Shown here one piece after another: positions 53,050 to 64,000 of a stretch of DNA of 64,000 nucleotides. This DNA is from Styela clava (Eukaryota; Chordata; Ascidiacea; Stolidobranchia; Styelidae): contig NC_135255.1 of NCBI RefSeq assembly GCF_964204865.1, positions 15,095,135 to 15,159,134 of the forward strand. The letters are read 5' to 3'. Positions within the stretch are counted from its first letter, which is position 1. Each line of letters starts with the position of its first letter. A model generated the notes under the pieces. It was not told the origin of the DNA. It worked only from the letters and a program-made list of their open reading frames with translations, and made no database searches. The translations under genes were made by a program, and so were the position numbers.

Positions 53050-53076
53050 TACCCCCCCCCCCAAAAAAAAAAAATT
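53050..53076. repeat. Low-complexity poly-C/poly-A tract
   Basis: A run of about 12 C is followed directly by about 12 A. The junction of two homopolymers is unusual here and may mark an old retrotransposed tail or a sequencing or assembly soft spot. Confidence 0.6.
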
Positions 53077-55348
53077 TGAAAGTTTTTACAAATTAATTTT
53101 ATCACACCAACTGAACGGCTTATTGATGGATGTCAGAATTGGCCTTCACAAAAATTTATATTTAACGAGGCACACAATTGCTAACTTCGAAGCGTAATGA
53201 AGGCGTATCCTTATTCAAGAGAAAGGTTGTTACAGCCCCATTATCGTTCAGGTTCGAAATGATATTTCCGACTTTTGAGCTGAAATGAACTCATTGACGA
53301 ACTAAAAAAAATAAAATAGGGCGAAGACGTCATCATATATGACGCCATACTTTTAGAATATTTTGGTCTGAAATAAAATTCTAGATGCTACCTATGAGAA
53401 ATCATCGGCGTATATAGCCCAAATAACAGAATATATAACATATTCCCCGTTTATCCCTATTTTCTTATTACTGCCTCTATTTGTACTCCTCTGTTATACA
53501 GATATCTCACTAGCTTCTTATAAACAAATACTTAGTGTTTCAAACTCTTCTATTCTATTCTTTCGATATGCAGATACCTCACTGGCTTCTACCGAGTTTT
53601 TTCTACTTATCAGCAGAAAACCGAAATCCTAAACTATGATATTATCATTCCTTTCGTGTATTAGAACCAGTGCATTTCGATTGAGACAAATATGATTTTC
53701 ACTCATTACAATTCAAACCTAAACGTTTCTTCATCTTTTCCTTTTGGAAATATTTTTCATTTTCTTATTCCAATTCGCTGTTTTTTACTTTTACGAGATT
53801 TCGTGATCAGCGAATCCTATTCTTCTTTGGTTATCACACAGGGCAAAAGCTGTTAAGCATTTGCAGAAAGATAACTATAAATTTATAGTTTGATCTGAGG
53901 CTATCATCGACTGGAACAACAATATTTTTATAACATATATGGCACTTGGATATTCTAGCATAGAACACTATTTGACTTGTAAATTTATAAGAGATGATGC
54001 TTAAATGATCTTGTTCCTGACCAAGTGCGCCTTGCTTAGGAATCGTGCTCGGGTTATGGTCAATTGTTATTCCCTGTGATTGGTTTGGTAAATATGACAA
54101 ATACCTTGGAATGCAGGTAAAGTTGGCGGATTTTGTTGAACGCACTCCAGTACTCTAAATCGTTTGATCATCGGTTTCTTATTCTGCTCCATTAGTATCG
54201 ATTTATTGACTCGGCAGAAACTTGCTAGAGGAATTCTCTTAGATATTTGGGAACGATACATGATCGCACCCTACCACGGCATATATATTGTTGAATGCGA
54301 CGTGAATATCGTTAATGTCAGCATTTTCTGGGCATTGAACATATCATGAATCTGAAAATTAGCCTAGTTCTATCAAATTTGAAGAAAATATCCATAACGC
54401 GTTGCATAATTTCATCATATTATCATAGTACTCATACAAGCCATGGTTAAAAATGTGCGTATAAACTTGCTACAATAATCATGCGCTATGTGGAATTCAC
54501 TGTATTATCCAACAAGTGTTTTGTCGGATACATATTTCAACGTTTTTGAGCTGGGATGGTATCATTTATTTAAAGCCATTACGTAGTTTCGTCATTACCA
54601 ACAATGATATTATAAAAGATTCGCGTGCATTGGAGGTCCGACAAAGCGATTATCTTCAATGGACATACATTGAGTGCATCGGTATTTGATTTCACTTTGA
54701 ATAAAGCCGTAACCCCTTTACCCGCGGGAGTTGTACTTCATGCAATTACTGCATTATATTAAATATGGTCAAGTTAATAATGAAACCTATTGTTGAGAGT
54801 AATATAAAATATTCAAGAAAAAAGAAAGAATAACAGGCGACACATTCATCACTACACGCCAAATCTGGGCCGCGTATCAATTTTACATTATTTTAATGGA
54901 TTTTTACTTATTTTCCCGTGTTCTGTCACCAGCAATGAAAAATTGATTACCGTAGTGTATATCAATTTGATAATGATATTTTTATTGACTTGGAAGCAAT
55001 AGGTATAAACCAAAGGACTGTCTCAGTCTAATACATACATGTGAATCAATTATTTTGGACGCGGACGAGTTCCTTATATGTTAGCTATAAACTATTATTA
55101 TAATTTATATATCTAATTCAAATGTCATTAACATACATCAGCCTACAGGCAGAGACAAAAATAGTTCAAATATATATGTTGTGTAATTTAATGTATCTAA
55201 TCTTTTTATACTTGTGGATCGACAAAAAAGCAAAAGTAACATCGGTAACATGGTTCGATTCCGTGGCTTAGTATTCAACTTATTTGGATATTCATAAATA
55301 AATTAGATAAATAGACTAATCAGTGATAATGGCCTGCATTAACAAAAA

Positions 55349-55412
55349 AATTGAATAAAAAAATTGTATTGAAATTGAATAAAAAAATTGTATTGAAATT
55401 GAATAAAAAAAA
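55349..55412. repeat. 24-bp AT-rich tandem repeat
   Basis: The unit TTGAATAAAAAAATTGTATTG plus three A is repeated about 2.7 times head to tail. It directly precedes a sharply GC-richer segment at 55425-55690. Confidence 0.8.
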
Positions 55413-58099
55413 TTTATGACTGCCATAATACCTGACCGGGACATTTGAGTCTACCGGGCGGTACGCAGGGACAGCTTGGCAAAATCGGGAATGCTCCGGT
55501 TAAACTTGGACAAATGGTTAGACGTAGGCTAGTGTGACCCAATGCATAGTCAAGTTTATGTTTTCTATCCAGTAAAAAATACCATACGAAATTGACAAAA
55601 TACAAAATTAGGCACACTTTTTTTACTGCGGGAAGGGAAGTCGCGGGGAACCAGGATTGGTTATCGAGCAGCGGCACTCAAGGTATAACATCTAATTAAT
55701 TTTTAAATTCGAAAATTAAGTTTATAGAACACTTTTGATGTAGATAAGTATGGCTTAGGCAGCTGAACCACATATAGCATCCAATAGACATGCAAGTTAT
55801 ATGGGAAGACCATAAATGGTACATGGCAACATCTCTAATCGAACCCACCAGATAACTTATAGCAAGAAAGAAACTTTCTGCGACCCTGTATCCCTATGTA
55901 CCTGCTGTATCAGACATATCTATGACATGTATAAAGTACTGTTTACATTTGAAAAACAACAATTTATATTGAAATTCAATACTCATTTCATTCGGCACTG
56001 GCCATAGAAGAATCTTATCTCTGTTACACGCTTCAACTATAATCCATAATTGATTGAGCGCAGTTGAAATAACCACTCTGTACCGTAGTAATATCAATAA
56101 CCCCAAGGGAGCAGTTTTATGAAAAGCCACAGAATGCAAAACAATACAAACCTATCAGAAAGGTTATGAGCTACCTAGTCATGGGAATATTCTAGCAGGT
56201 GCTGGAAGCTTGTCTCGATGTGTCCCAAGGCGCCTTATTATTCTTTAGCGTTTCCCGCCACAAACAATTCGTTGAAAGAAAAAAATGGTAAAATTATAGC
56301 GCGAGCGCTAATCTCCCGTTTTTTAAAAAAAAATTTCTGTTTGCAGGATAGGATTTGCCCAAAATCAAATAATTTTCTATACCAATGATATTCGGAATAA
56401 AATTTTTTAATCTGCATGATTCAATGTCTGAATTAGTTCGTCAAATTGTATGTCAATGTATTATCCTTTCCCGAAATGGCTAGTATGCAAAAATGTAAAT
56501 TTTAAATGACCCGTAAAATCTAGATATCGCCACACTTTGAAAATCTTGTTGCGTGAAAATTGAAATATATATCAATAAAGTTGATAGTTGATGGAATTTA
56601 ATAGTTATATATATAAAAAAATTCGTAAATGATATATATTTGAAAATCTTATTATTTTAACAAAAAAAAATCTGCAGTAAATCTTTTCTTGCAAAAATAA
56701 TTTTTTTTTAAAAAACAAATATTATTTCATGAATGCAATTTCCGTTGTCAGCAATTTCGCGGTTTCGCTTCTTACTACTCTCACTGATTTATTCCCAGCG
56801 ATCTGTTTTGATAAATAACAATTTGAATACAAGTCAAGTTTTCTCAAGCAACTGAAAAGCCATTAACTAAAGTAAACGTTACAAATTATTAAATTTTAAT
56901 TTATTATAACGAATTTTCTAAATCCCTTGTTTATTGTGGTGAGATCTTCCATGATAGGTGTGTCCCAAGTGTATACCAACAATTTGAACATAACCGCAAT
57001 CGGCATTGCTCACGCAATTTTGATTGTGATCGGCTTTCCAACAAGCAGACAAGGGTATCGACGTATTTGACAAAACTATCTGTTGTTAATCGTAATTAAT
57101 AAATGAAATATGAAGCGTCAAAAAATCCGAATGTCTCAAATAAAACTGTTCAAATAATCTCCAGCAAGTCCAAAGCAGTTTAGGTTTGAATAGGATCTCA
57201 TGTACAAAAGTTCATGACAAGCGCTTAGATGGAATCCTCGAAGCGACGGAAAACGGAAAAAATCTTATTTGTCACCGAAACAAATGCAGAAATACCAAAA
57301 TTAACTAATTACACGAGTAATCCTTAATCTGGAACACCCAGGCAAATCGAAAAATGTATTTTAGCTGCCTGGTAATCTTTACGAAAACAGGCATATCGAA
57401 AGCATTTAAACTATTTGAAACTTCATTTGTTTTATTGCCGAATGAGAAACTGCTTACCTGTTCGACTTTGGCAGCCATTTTTTGCTACCCCGAAAACTGT
57501 CCTCAAAACCTGTTTCTGTCCTTTTTTTAGACTCTTCCAATCAAAAATTCTATTCTACGGTGCTAAAACCATTTCGTAATTTGAGCAATGTCTTTCAATT
57601 ACAAAACCTTTAACTTCATTAAGCCAACTCAATCAATGAATGAGAAAATAAAAAAATTCCAAACAAAGAATAAAGCTATTAGCTTAAGATTCCCGATTGC
57701 AAATTGATTTTTTACTCGGCACACTTTAAGTAGTTTTGAGTATAAATATTTATGGAAACTACGCAGAAAAAGGCTCATCTTTATCTTGCTACGTCAGACA
57801 TTGATTAATACAAGAATGCAACTTTCGTGAGGGGCTATTTTTAATGATGCACAATGTTTAACATCAACAGTTATTTTGTCGTATACTTTTCCAAGAATGG
57901 CATTGAAACTAAAACGCATTTTAGCGAAATGGCTCTAACATTAAAACTCACAAGTAAGAGAAAATAACAAATTGGGTTCATATTGATAATATACTAAAAA
58001 ATAACCCCTATATTTTGGCGTGCTATGTCTTGTGCAGCTGCCGTCAAACATGACAGCCCAATATGCTTCCTACAGAGGAGATCTTTCAAATGGCGATTG

Positions 58100-58730
58100 G
58101 GATGTCTACAGTGGCGTGCCTAGAGAGAGGCGAAGGGGGCCACCGCCCCGGGCAGCACATTGTAGAGAGGCAGTTAGCGTTTTTGCGTTATTACACATGC
58201 TCTTCTAGATGTGTTCTTATTTAATTAAAAGTTCACAGTATGTGTTGGTTCCATTACATTTGAACCCACGTACATTTGAACCCATGGCAATTGCACCTGT
58301 AAGCTATTGCACCTAAGGAATTTTTTTTGTTTTTCGGATAGTTGAACCCACACTAACCCTAACCCATGGGTTTTAGCACCCGCATATAGATTGAACCCGT
58401 GGATATACACATGGGTTCAAATGTACGTGGGTTCAAATGTACGGTCACCGTATGTGTTCTGTGGTAATGGTTATTCAACAAGGGTTGTTTCCCCGACTTT
58501 TGAACCTAGAAACAATTTTCCCATATTTTACAATTGCAACATTTTTGATGCTCATTTTAATAAAACAAACGTTTTTTTCTTACTTGACCTTTACTTGATT
58601 TATTCTCGTGTATAATGACATCTATAATCTGTTTACCACCCAAATTATTTTAGAAGTTAGGTATAGGGGGCAGCAATATCAGAAACTCGCCCCGGGCAGC
58701 AGACTAGTTTGACACGCACCCGGGTGTCAT
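58100..58730. repeat. Repeat-like segment with direct GCCCCGGGCAGCA boxes
   Basis: A phrase typical of repeat starts, CAGTGGCGTGCCTAGAG, occurs at about 58108, followed by CGCCCCGGGCAGCA at about 58145. The same box recurs at about 58690 before CACGCACCCGGGTG. The segment may be a transposon interrupted by the MITE at 58247-58449, but its outer borders and any target duplication could not be established. Confidence 0.4.
58247..58449 (+). mobile_element. 203-bp MITE with 9-bp target duplication, copy 3
   Basis: Third copy of the family seen at 16402 and 21946, in the orientation of copy 1. It begins GGTTCCATTACATTTGAACC and ends TTCAAATGTACGGTCACC. The flanking duplication GTATGTGTT is perfect over 9 bp (58238-58246 and 58450-58458). 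The terminal arms again each contain two 16-bp ACATTTGAACCCA-type units. Confidence 0.9.
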
Positions 58731-59585
58731 ATCAACTTACTGAATGTAGTCTGTGTGTGAGTTGTGCGCTTGTACCAGTGTCGTGAATTCGTAGAATGCT
58801 TCATCCTACACCAAGACATTCTCAAATGGAATCTCTATGTTTTGCATCAGTTAGCGAGTAGATATGGAAATGGTTGTTCGTAGTTTGTAAGGGTTGCGAT
58901 TAATTTTACCCTATACTGCCATCTCGCGTAAATTCCCCTCGTTACCGACCACTATTCTTTTTCAATTTTTATTTAAAATTATATCACTAATTCAAACAAA
59001 TAAGTATTCAAAAACTATATATAATTGAAAAAATCCACAATGAAAAGTTCAAAGTCAGCTATCTTTAAGAAATTCCGATAATTCAACCTTGATTTCAATC
59101 ACAGTTTGAACGGCTATTGGAAATTTTCAACAACTATTACGAATACACGTATATCTGTCGTTTCGGGGAAGCAGTATCGAAAGCTGCAAATCTATAATAT
59201 TCAACGCCCTATTGACTACAAATTGGAAATCCCGTGACCACGCCAAAGCAGTAAATTTGTCTTTGTTGGGAGTCGGTAAGCAGAAACTAATTTTCAAAAT
59301 AACTCAACAAAAGAACTAAATCAGATGTATTACAAACGTTACAGCGGTGTTGCGGAATCTGTATTCTTCAACGAGTTATACCGAGTCTACACAGTCTTAA
59401 CGTTATTTTTTACTTGCGTGTTGAGCTGCTTCATTTCAATCGATGATATTCTAAAAAAAAGCAATTAAATCAATTATGCATAGTTTGAAGACGTAATATT
59501 TTAAAGCCGATTACCTATATACTTTATTAAATTGGGTTCTATCCGAATTAAATGTGGACGTCAAAGAGAATAGAGATAAAGATTC

Positions 59586-59693
59586 GGACCTCCTAAAAGT
59601 ATGCGCACCAAGTTGGCGCACAACCTGAACTCAGGTTGTGTACCAGGTTAGGGTTCACGTTATGCGACTTGGTGCTCATACTTTAGAACTACC
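59586..59693. mobile_element. 108-bp foldback MITE, CACCAAGATGGCG family, copy 2
   Basis: The left arm AGTATGCGCACCAAGT and right arm ACTTGGTGCTCATACT are near-perfect inverses, with an inner AACCTGA/TCAGGTT hairpin. The flanks carry a perfect 8-bp duplication AAAGATTC (59578-59585 and 59694-59701). It is close in size and text to the element at 30256-30359. Confidence 0.82.
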
Positions 59694-60087
59694 AAAGATT
59701 CAGTAGAAGCACATAATATTTGTTGAGTGAATAATAATTTTCAACTAAATAATGTTACAAGCACACCAAGCTTTCATTTTTTCAAACAACGTTAAACGGT
59801 TTTTCATTGCGATGTCCGCAGAGAGCAATAGACAAAAGATAAAAACGTTTATGAAAGACGCCGTTAAGGCCATGTTCAGATTCATAATGTGAAACAAGTC
59901 AAGAATAATTTCGAAAAAAGACATACAAAGCAAGGTTCTTGAGGTTTTATAAGAGGATTGCATTTTCCAAAACTGCTGGAGCAATCGCTTTCAAATTTTT
60001 AGCGGGGTAAGATGGAAGTGTTTCCTCGAAGATTTTAATTTACTGGTATACCATTGTTTGTTTGTTGTGGAAAACTATACTCTAAAT

Positions 60088-60417
60088 CAGCGTTCCCAAG
60101 ATTTTTAATATCGTTTTCCCTGAATCGAAGTACCGAATGCTCACATACCCCTTTATAAATATACAGTAGTCATATCTTTATCACTTTTTCTTTGATAGTA
60201 AATGGTGATAATACTCACACCTATTGCATCTTCTGACTTGCGCAATGCTAAATTGCGTTAACTCAGAATTTTAGCCAAACTGTACGGCTAAGTGTTGTAA
60301 GCATGTCCCCATGAACCGTGTGACTGGGCTAATTAGAACAGTGTACGTCGGGATTACCCCACAAAAATTACCAAATTACCCCTTTGGAAGTATTTACCAT
60401 CAGTTTGGGAACCACTG
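60088..60417. mobile_element. 330-bp hAT-like MITE
   Basis: Left end CAGCGTTCCCAAGATTT, right end CAGTTTGGGAACCACTG, an imperfect inverted pair of the CAGTGGTTCCCAAAC type known from many hAT elements. A perfect 8-bp duplication CTCTAAAT flanks it (60080-60087 and 60418-60425). Too short to encode transposase. Confidence 0.87.
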
Positions 60418-60518
60418 CTCTAAATGAATCCATTTTAATCTCGGTATTTTTTTAAACATTACGCCACCAGGCGGACTTCAATTCGATCATATGGGTTTTC
60501 CGCCCGATTGATTTAAGT

Positions 60519-61904
60519 CAGGGGTCGGCAACCTTTTAAACTCGGCGTGCCAGTTTATGAATAATGATCACCTTCGCGTGCCAAACATTGTTATGTGTAG
60601 GCCTATGTTTTGCATAGCCAACTACCTGATTTGAATAGTAAGCGGATGAGAAACAAATTCATTTTATCAGATAACATGCATGGAAACTAGCTTACGAGAG
60701 ATTTTGGCATACGGCATTTCTACATCCGACCTGCCTTTGCACGACTTAAGTAATAGGTATTAAGGCCACTCGCGATTAGTTTTGTAGCCAGAGACAATGA
60801 AATCGCGATAAATATATACTAAAGTAGATGAAATTTATTTTGGTACTTCCGTAGTATGTGCACCATGATGGCGGACACCGGAACGTAGTGTGTGTACCCG
60901 GTTAGGGTTAGGCCATAATTTCAGGTACAAATACTACTCATTTGGCTAGTCCCCAAACTCGTAATAGAACTGAAATAAGGAAAATTGGAATGAAATTATG
61001 CCCTAACCCAAACCTGGTACATATTCTACGTTCTGGTGTCCGCCATCTTGGTGCACATACTACGGAGCGCCTTCATTTCATCGTTTTTGTGGGGCTACAT
61101 GTAGCTCACAGTGAAATGATGAAAATCAGCCAGGCGCGCAGTCAGGATTTTCGAATGGGGGTGTTTCAAAATCGAATATTTTCATTCCCTTATGAAACAG
61201 TCGCCGCGATTGCGCGTTCGTTAAAAAGGCCGAGTTTTTCAGCGTATATATACCAACTTTTCTGTACAGTAAAATATTCAATTCATGACAGCTATACGAG
61301 AATCTAAAACGTTCTTCCATACTGATATAATTTTGTGGTTACTTCTTCTTGCGTCAAAATATAAACAATATTAGTCTGAAATACCACTCAATCTTTTGTT
61401 GTAAAAATATGAGATAAACATACCTAATGCTGGGCAATTGTATTTAGTTTCGATTGCTTGTATAATAACTCTCAGCGAATTTCAATTCTGGGCAAAGTAA
61501 AGTAATTATTATCGTTGTCGCGAAATAATTGTTGTGATTCAGGGAGAATAAACACCAACTAAAAGTGTTTACGGCCTAAATAATACGTCACCCGACAAAA
61601 ACAATCGAAAAGCAATCGCACGCGGTATTTTTCAGTTTTCCAAAAATTTGAAAGGAGGGGGATGATCGACTGCACACGCTTATCTACACCGATTTTGGGT
61701 ACAGATTTCGGCCTCTCGTCGATTGCAGTTAAATATTGCATGTTTTTTCAATGAATTTGTCGATTTGTTATTTTTGTTAAATTGTAGAAGGTTTGTCGCA
61801 CTACGAAAATAAATATCTGAATATGGCTCAAATCGCTTGGCGTGCCATGGGAAATCCTCTCGCGTGCCACAATTGGCACGCGTGCCAGGGGTTGCCGACC
61901 CGTG
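60519..61904. mobile_element. hAT-like DNA transposon, non-autonomous, 1.4 kb
   Basis: Left end CAGGGGTCGGCAACC and right end GGTTGCCGACCCGTG are inverted repeats differing at one base. The flanks ATTTAAGT (60511-60518) and ATGTAAGT (61905-61912) match at 7 of 8 positions. GCGTGCC motifs recur inside both ends. No intact transposase frame. A 230-bp palindromic element is nested inside. Confidence 0.88.
60842..61071. mobile_element. 230-bp palindromic MITE nested in a hAT element
   Basis: The two arms of about 70 bp are inverted copies sharing CCGTAGTATGTGCACCA, GATGGCGGACACC and GGTTAGGGTTAGG-like text. The flanks TTTATTTT and TTCATTTC match at 6 of 8, so the duplication has decayed or the border is off by a little. 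The arms share the GTGCACCAAGATGGCG core with the small elements at 30256 and 59586. Confidence 0.72.
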
Positions 61905-61928
61905 ATGTAAGTGATATAGAGTGTAACC

Positions 61929-62703
61929 CAGGGATGGGCAAGGTTACTGGACCAGGGGCAAAATATCTAGACTGGCGGGCCTTATAAATAAGTATGACGT
62001 AGAATGTAGATGGTTTGTGTTATAGTGGCGACGATTATTGTATTATTTCGAGACAGCAACGCTTTTTTGGCATACGAGATACACTGAGGTTGATCCAAAT
62101 TCTGTAAAAAAGTATTTGACATTCCATTCGTTTTTAAAGGCTCTGCTCTCGCCATCGATTTTTTTCTTACTTGGTGCACAAATGTGAATAATAATTAGTC
62201 TTTAATAATTTAACAATTAATCTTAACGAATTAAGGTGCAGGAAAGGGATGAAGCAACAGAATATTAGAAACTATCGGGAAACGATAGACTAAATCACAT
62301 AGCAAGAATGCGTAGGATGAACACAAAAATAACGTTATAAGGCCGTAACAAAACTTTGTCGGCAGTGAATTTAAAGTCGAGTCTGCGCGTGACTGCACAC
62401 AACAAGCGCATGAGGCGGAAGAAAGAGATGTGAGAAGCACGCCGTCGAATCAAGTAAGCGAGAATACGTTAGGTTTTGTTAACGTTCTCATAACATGAAA
62501 GTTTGTAGCAACCTAAAATAATCTTACAGAGACTACGATCATAATATAGCAAGCGTATCGCACCATACAAATTTCAAAAACAACAACTCTACAGTGCATG
62601 CAAAATTGGTTAAAAGTACAAGTTTATGGCATCATCAGGCGGCCCCGATTGAATCACCCAACGGACCGGATTTGGCCCACGGGCATTAATTTGTCCAGGT
62701 CAG
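61929..62703. mobile_element. hAT-like element, 775 bp
   Basis: The left end CAGGGATGGGCAAGG with a GGCGGGCC box at about 61975 has clear hAT form. The right end is more worn (GGCCCACGGGC then TTTGTCCAGGTCAG). The flanks GTGTAACC (61921-61928) and GTTTAACC (62704-62711) match at 7 of 8. It begins only 24 bp after the previous element and ends about 80 bp short of the upstream gene's poly-A signal. Confidence 0.65.
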
Positions 62704-62779
62704 GTTTAACCGAATGACGCGTGACCATACCAGTGTTTTTGTGCCAATATATCTGGGTATCACTTTCATGTTATGGAAT

Positions 62780-62785
62780 TTTATT
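62780..62785 (-). terminator. AATAAA polyadenylation signal
   Basis: A canonical AATAAA on the minus strand lies 11 bp past the TAA stop of the terminal exon at 62797-63005. Its closeness to the stop implies a very short 3' UTR. Confidence 0.55.
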
Positions 62786-62796
62786 AGGGGTATCTC

Positions 62797-63739
62797 TTAC
62801 CCCATCCCTTCATAACTTTTCCCACTGAATCGTCTGTCCACTGCATCTCCGTTTAACGCTTCTTCTTCTGGATATTCGGGAACATATTCATAGTTTCTAT
62901 AAATACCACTAACTCGTCTTGAATTTCTTTGATTTGCTCCTTCTTCTGCTATACTTATCATACTTGTTGAAGTTAATTTGGTAGACGACGTTGATGAAAC
63001 ACGACCTATAATTTGATAGAAGAATGATTAAATCTTAGCGAAAAAAAAAAATAGATTTTCACAACTGTGAGGTTATCTTTAGATACATTAATTTATTCAT
63101 AATCCCATATAATAGACTTTGCCATTAAATTTTCATATTCACATAATAAGAATTATAAAAATCAGTTACGAAATTTGTTTATTTTTCGTTCATTTTTCAA
63201 TAGTTTTAAGTTTGAATCTAAATAAATGATGTTGTCCATCAGGGAGAAATGGGAAATTCAAATCTATGAAATGCTTGCGCTGTCGGGAGTCTGTTCTCGA
63301 TTATTAGAAAAAATTGCCTCATTGCGAACAGCATGTACCATTATTGACTAGATTACAGGGATCTTCAAACTGGGCGTCCCGACCCCTGGTTGGTAGCGAG
63401 AGGGCTCAATAGGGGTCGCGGTTAAAGCTCATGTTAAAAGAAAATATTGATCAAATTTGAAAGATTTAGAACTAGTGCTAGAAGATGCATGCACACCTGT
63501 CTCAATAAAAGTATTGTCAATATTAAAAATTGTTTTTCAAATTTTTGCTGTTTCTTCAAATTTTACTTTATTTTCTAAGTTTCGGGGGCCACAAAAAAAT
63601 TTGGCCGTACAAGTGATTCGTGATGAAGAGAATTTAAAGAGCACATCAAATTAAAAACCCACCTTCAGCGTCATGGTCATGAAATATATCGCTTGTTCTG
63701 TTTCCCCATCCTGCGTAGTCATAAACCGAATCTCTCCTG
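62797..63739 (-). CDS. 3' end of an unidentified gene with a tyrosine-rich C-terminus (partial)
   Basis: Two exons can be read on the minus strand: 63663-63739 (acceptor TATGTTCAG, donor GTGGGT) and the terminal exon 62797-63005 (acceptor AAATTATAG), joining in phase 1 and ending at TAA. The joined reading gives about 94 residues. It starts RRDSVYDYAGWGNRTSD, has a Ser/Thr-rich stretch SSTSSTKLTSTSM, then a tyrosine cluster IYRNYEYVPEYPEEE, and ends GKSYEGMG. Such composition suits the cytoplasmic tail of a membrane receptor, but I do not recognise the family. The 5' part lies beyond the window. A second frame of the first exon is also open, but it runs into a stop 10 codons into the next exon, so the chosen frame is preferred. 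Confidence 0.55.
63357..63630. mobile_element. hAT-like insertion remnant in intron
   Basis: The sequence CAGGGATCTTCAAACTGG followed by CCCGACCCCTGGTTGG and GGGGTCGCGG matches the form of hAT termini with GGGTCGC motifs, and GGGGGCCACAAAAAAATTTG near 63585 resembles the start of a matching right end. No completed right terminus or duplication was found, so the right border is approximate. It lies in the intron of the partial gene. Confidence 0.45.
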
Positions 63740-64000
63740 CTGAACATAAATTGTCTCAGTACTTCACGATTTCATGGTTCTTATATTTTAGCTAGCTTAT
63801 TTGTTAGTTAGTAAACGATGCTGCAAAGACCAAAAGGGATCATGCATTTATGAAACACTAAATTCGACTTTTGACATAGGAATTGTCAACTCATTCAAAA
63901 GTCGATGTCAAAATCTCCCTTTGGTAACAGCAGGTAATATATATACATCGCATTCATATATCCGCATCGATGGCGTGTCTTATGAATAATGCTTTAGCAT

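Larger units (their letters stand above)
44640..62779. other. Large intergenic interval between nephrin-like gene and upstream gene
   Basis: About 18 kb in which I could not support any coding exon. Up to about 58 kb it is mostly AT-rich unique-looking sequence, with a GC-richer block at 46240-46490 and another at 55425-55690. From 58.1 kb onward it is dense in small DNA transposons, listed separately. It presumably contains 5' regulatory sequence for the nephrin-like gene. Confidence 0.5.

Noticed and set aside
16500-58400. Telomere-like CTAACCCTAACCC text in the middle of the MITE copies
   Set aside because: Only one or two units per element, and it is part of the MITE consensus, not a telomeric array.
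60942-61307. 121-codon plus-strand open frame
   Set aside because: It lies inside a hAT element and reads partly through the arm of a nested palindromic MITE; no transposase motif.

Overview
The window reads as AT-rich nuclear DNA from an animal. Genes have short exons with GT..AG introns, AATAAA signals occur, most of the sequence is non-coding, and DNA transposons are frequent. The two conserved genes (a PREP/PKNOX homeobox gene and a nephrin-type adhesion receptor) exclude prokaryotes, plants and fungi. The compact introns and low GC would suit an invertebrate chordate such as an ascidian, but that is inference; no species-diagnostic sequence was recognised.

Layout. All recognised genes lie on the minus strand. 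(1) 4.29-8.48 kb: a complete ten-exon PKNOX/PREP TALE homeobox gene, with a candidate CpG-rich promoter near 10.1-10.6 kb. One of its introns holds a 19-bp tandem repeat that carries four C/EBP-type palindromes. (2) 11.2-16.6 kb: a transposon-rich spacer with a 2.1-kb hAT-like element, two copies of an unclassified ~270-bp repeat and a 196-bp MITE. (3) 17.0-25.8 kb: a tandem array of four intronless seven-transmembrane receptor-like genes that I cannot assign to a named family. (4) 26.5-30.4 kb: more non-autonomous DNA transposons. (5) 31.8-44.64 kb: a 22-coding-exon nephrin (NPHS1-like) gene whose phases all join, giving a 1685-residue model with signal exon, eight cysteine-paired Ig domains, one cysteine-less Ig-like spacer, FN3, TM and a very long cytoplasmic tail. 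(6) 44.64-62.8 kb: about 18 kb without a recognisable gene, ending in a cluster of hAT-type insertions. (7) 62.8-63.74 kb: the last two exons of another minus-strand gene that continues beyond the window.

The genes do not form an obvious pathway: a TALE transcription factor, a lineage-specific receptor cluster and a cell-adhesion receptor. The most distinctive items are the orphan 7TM array, a MITE family with three intact copies each flanked by a perfect 9-bp target duplication, the ~535-residue nephrin tail, and the intronic C/EBP-palindrome minisatellite. Exon boundaries were placed by eye from splice consensus, frame continuity and remembered family motifs; no search or alignment program was run.
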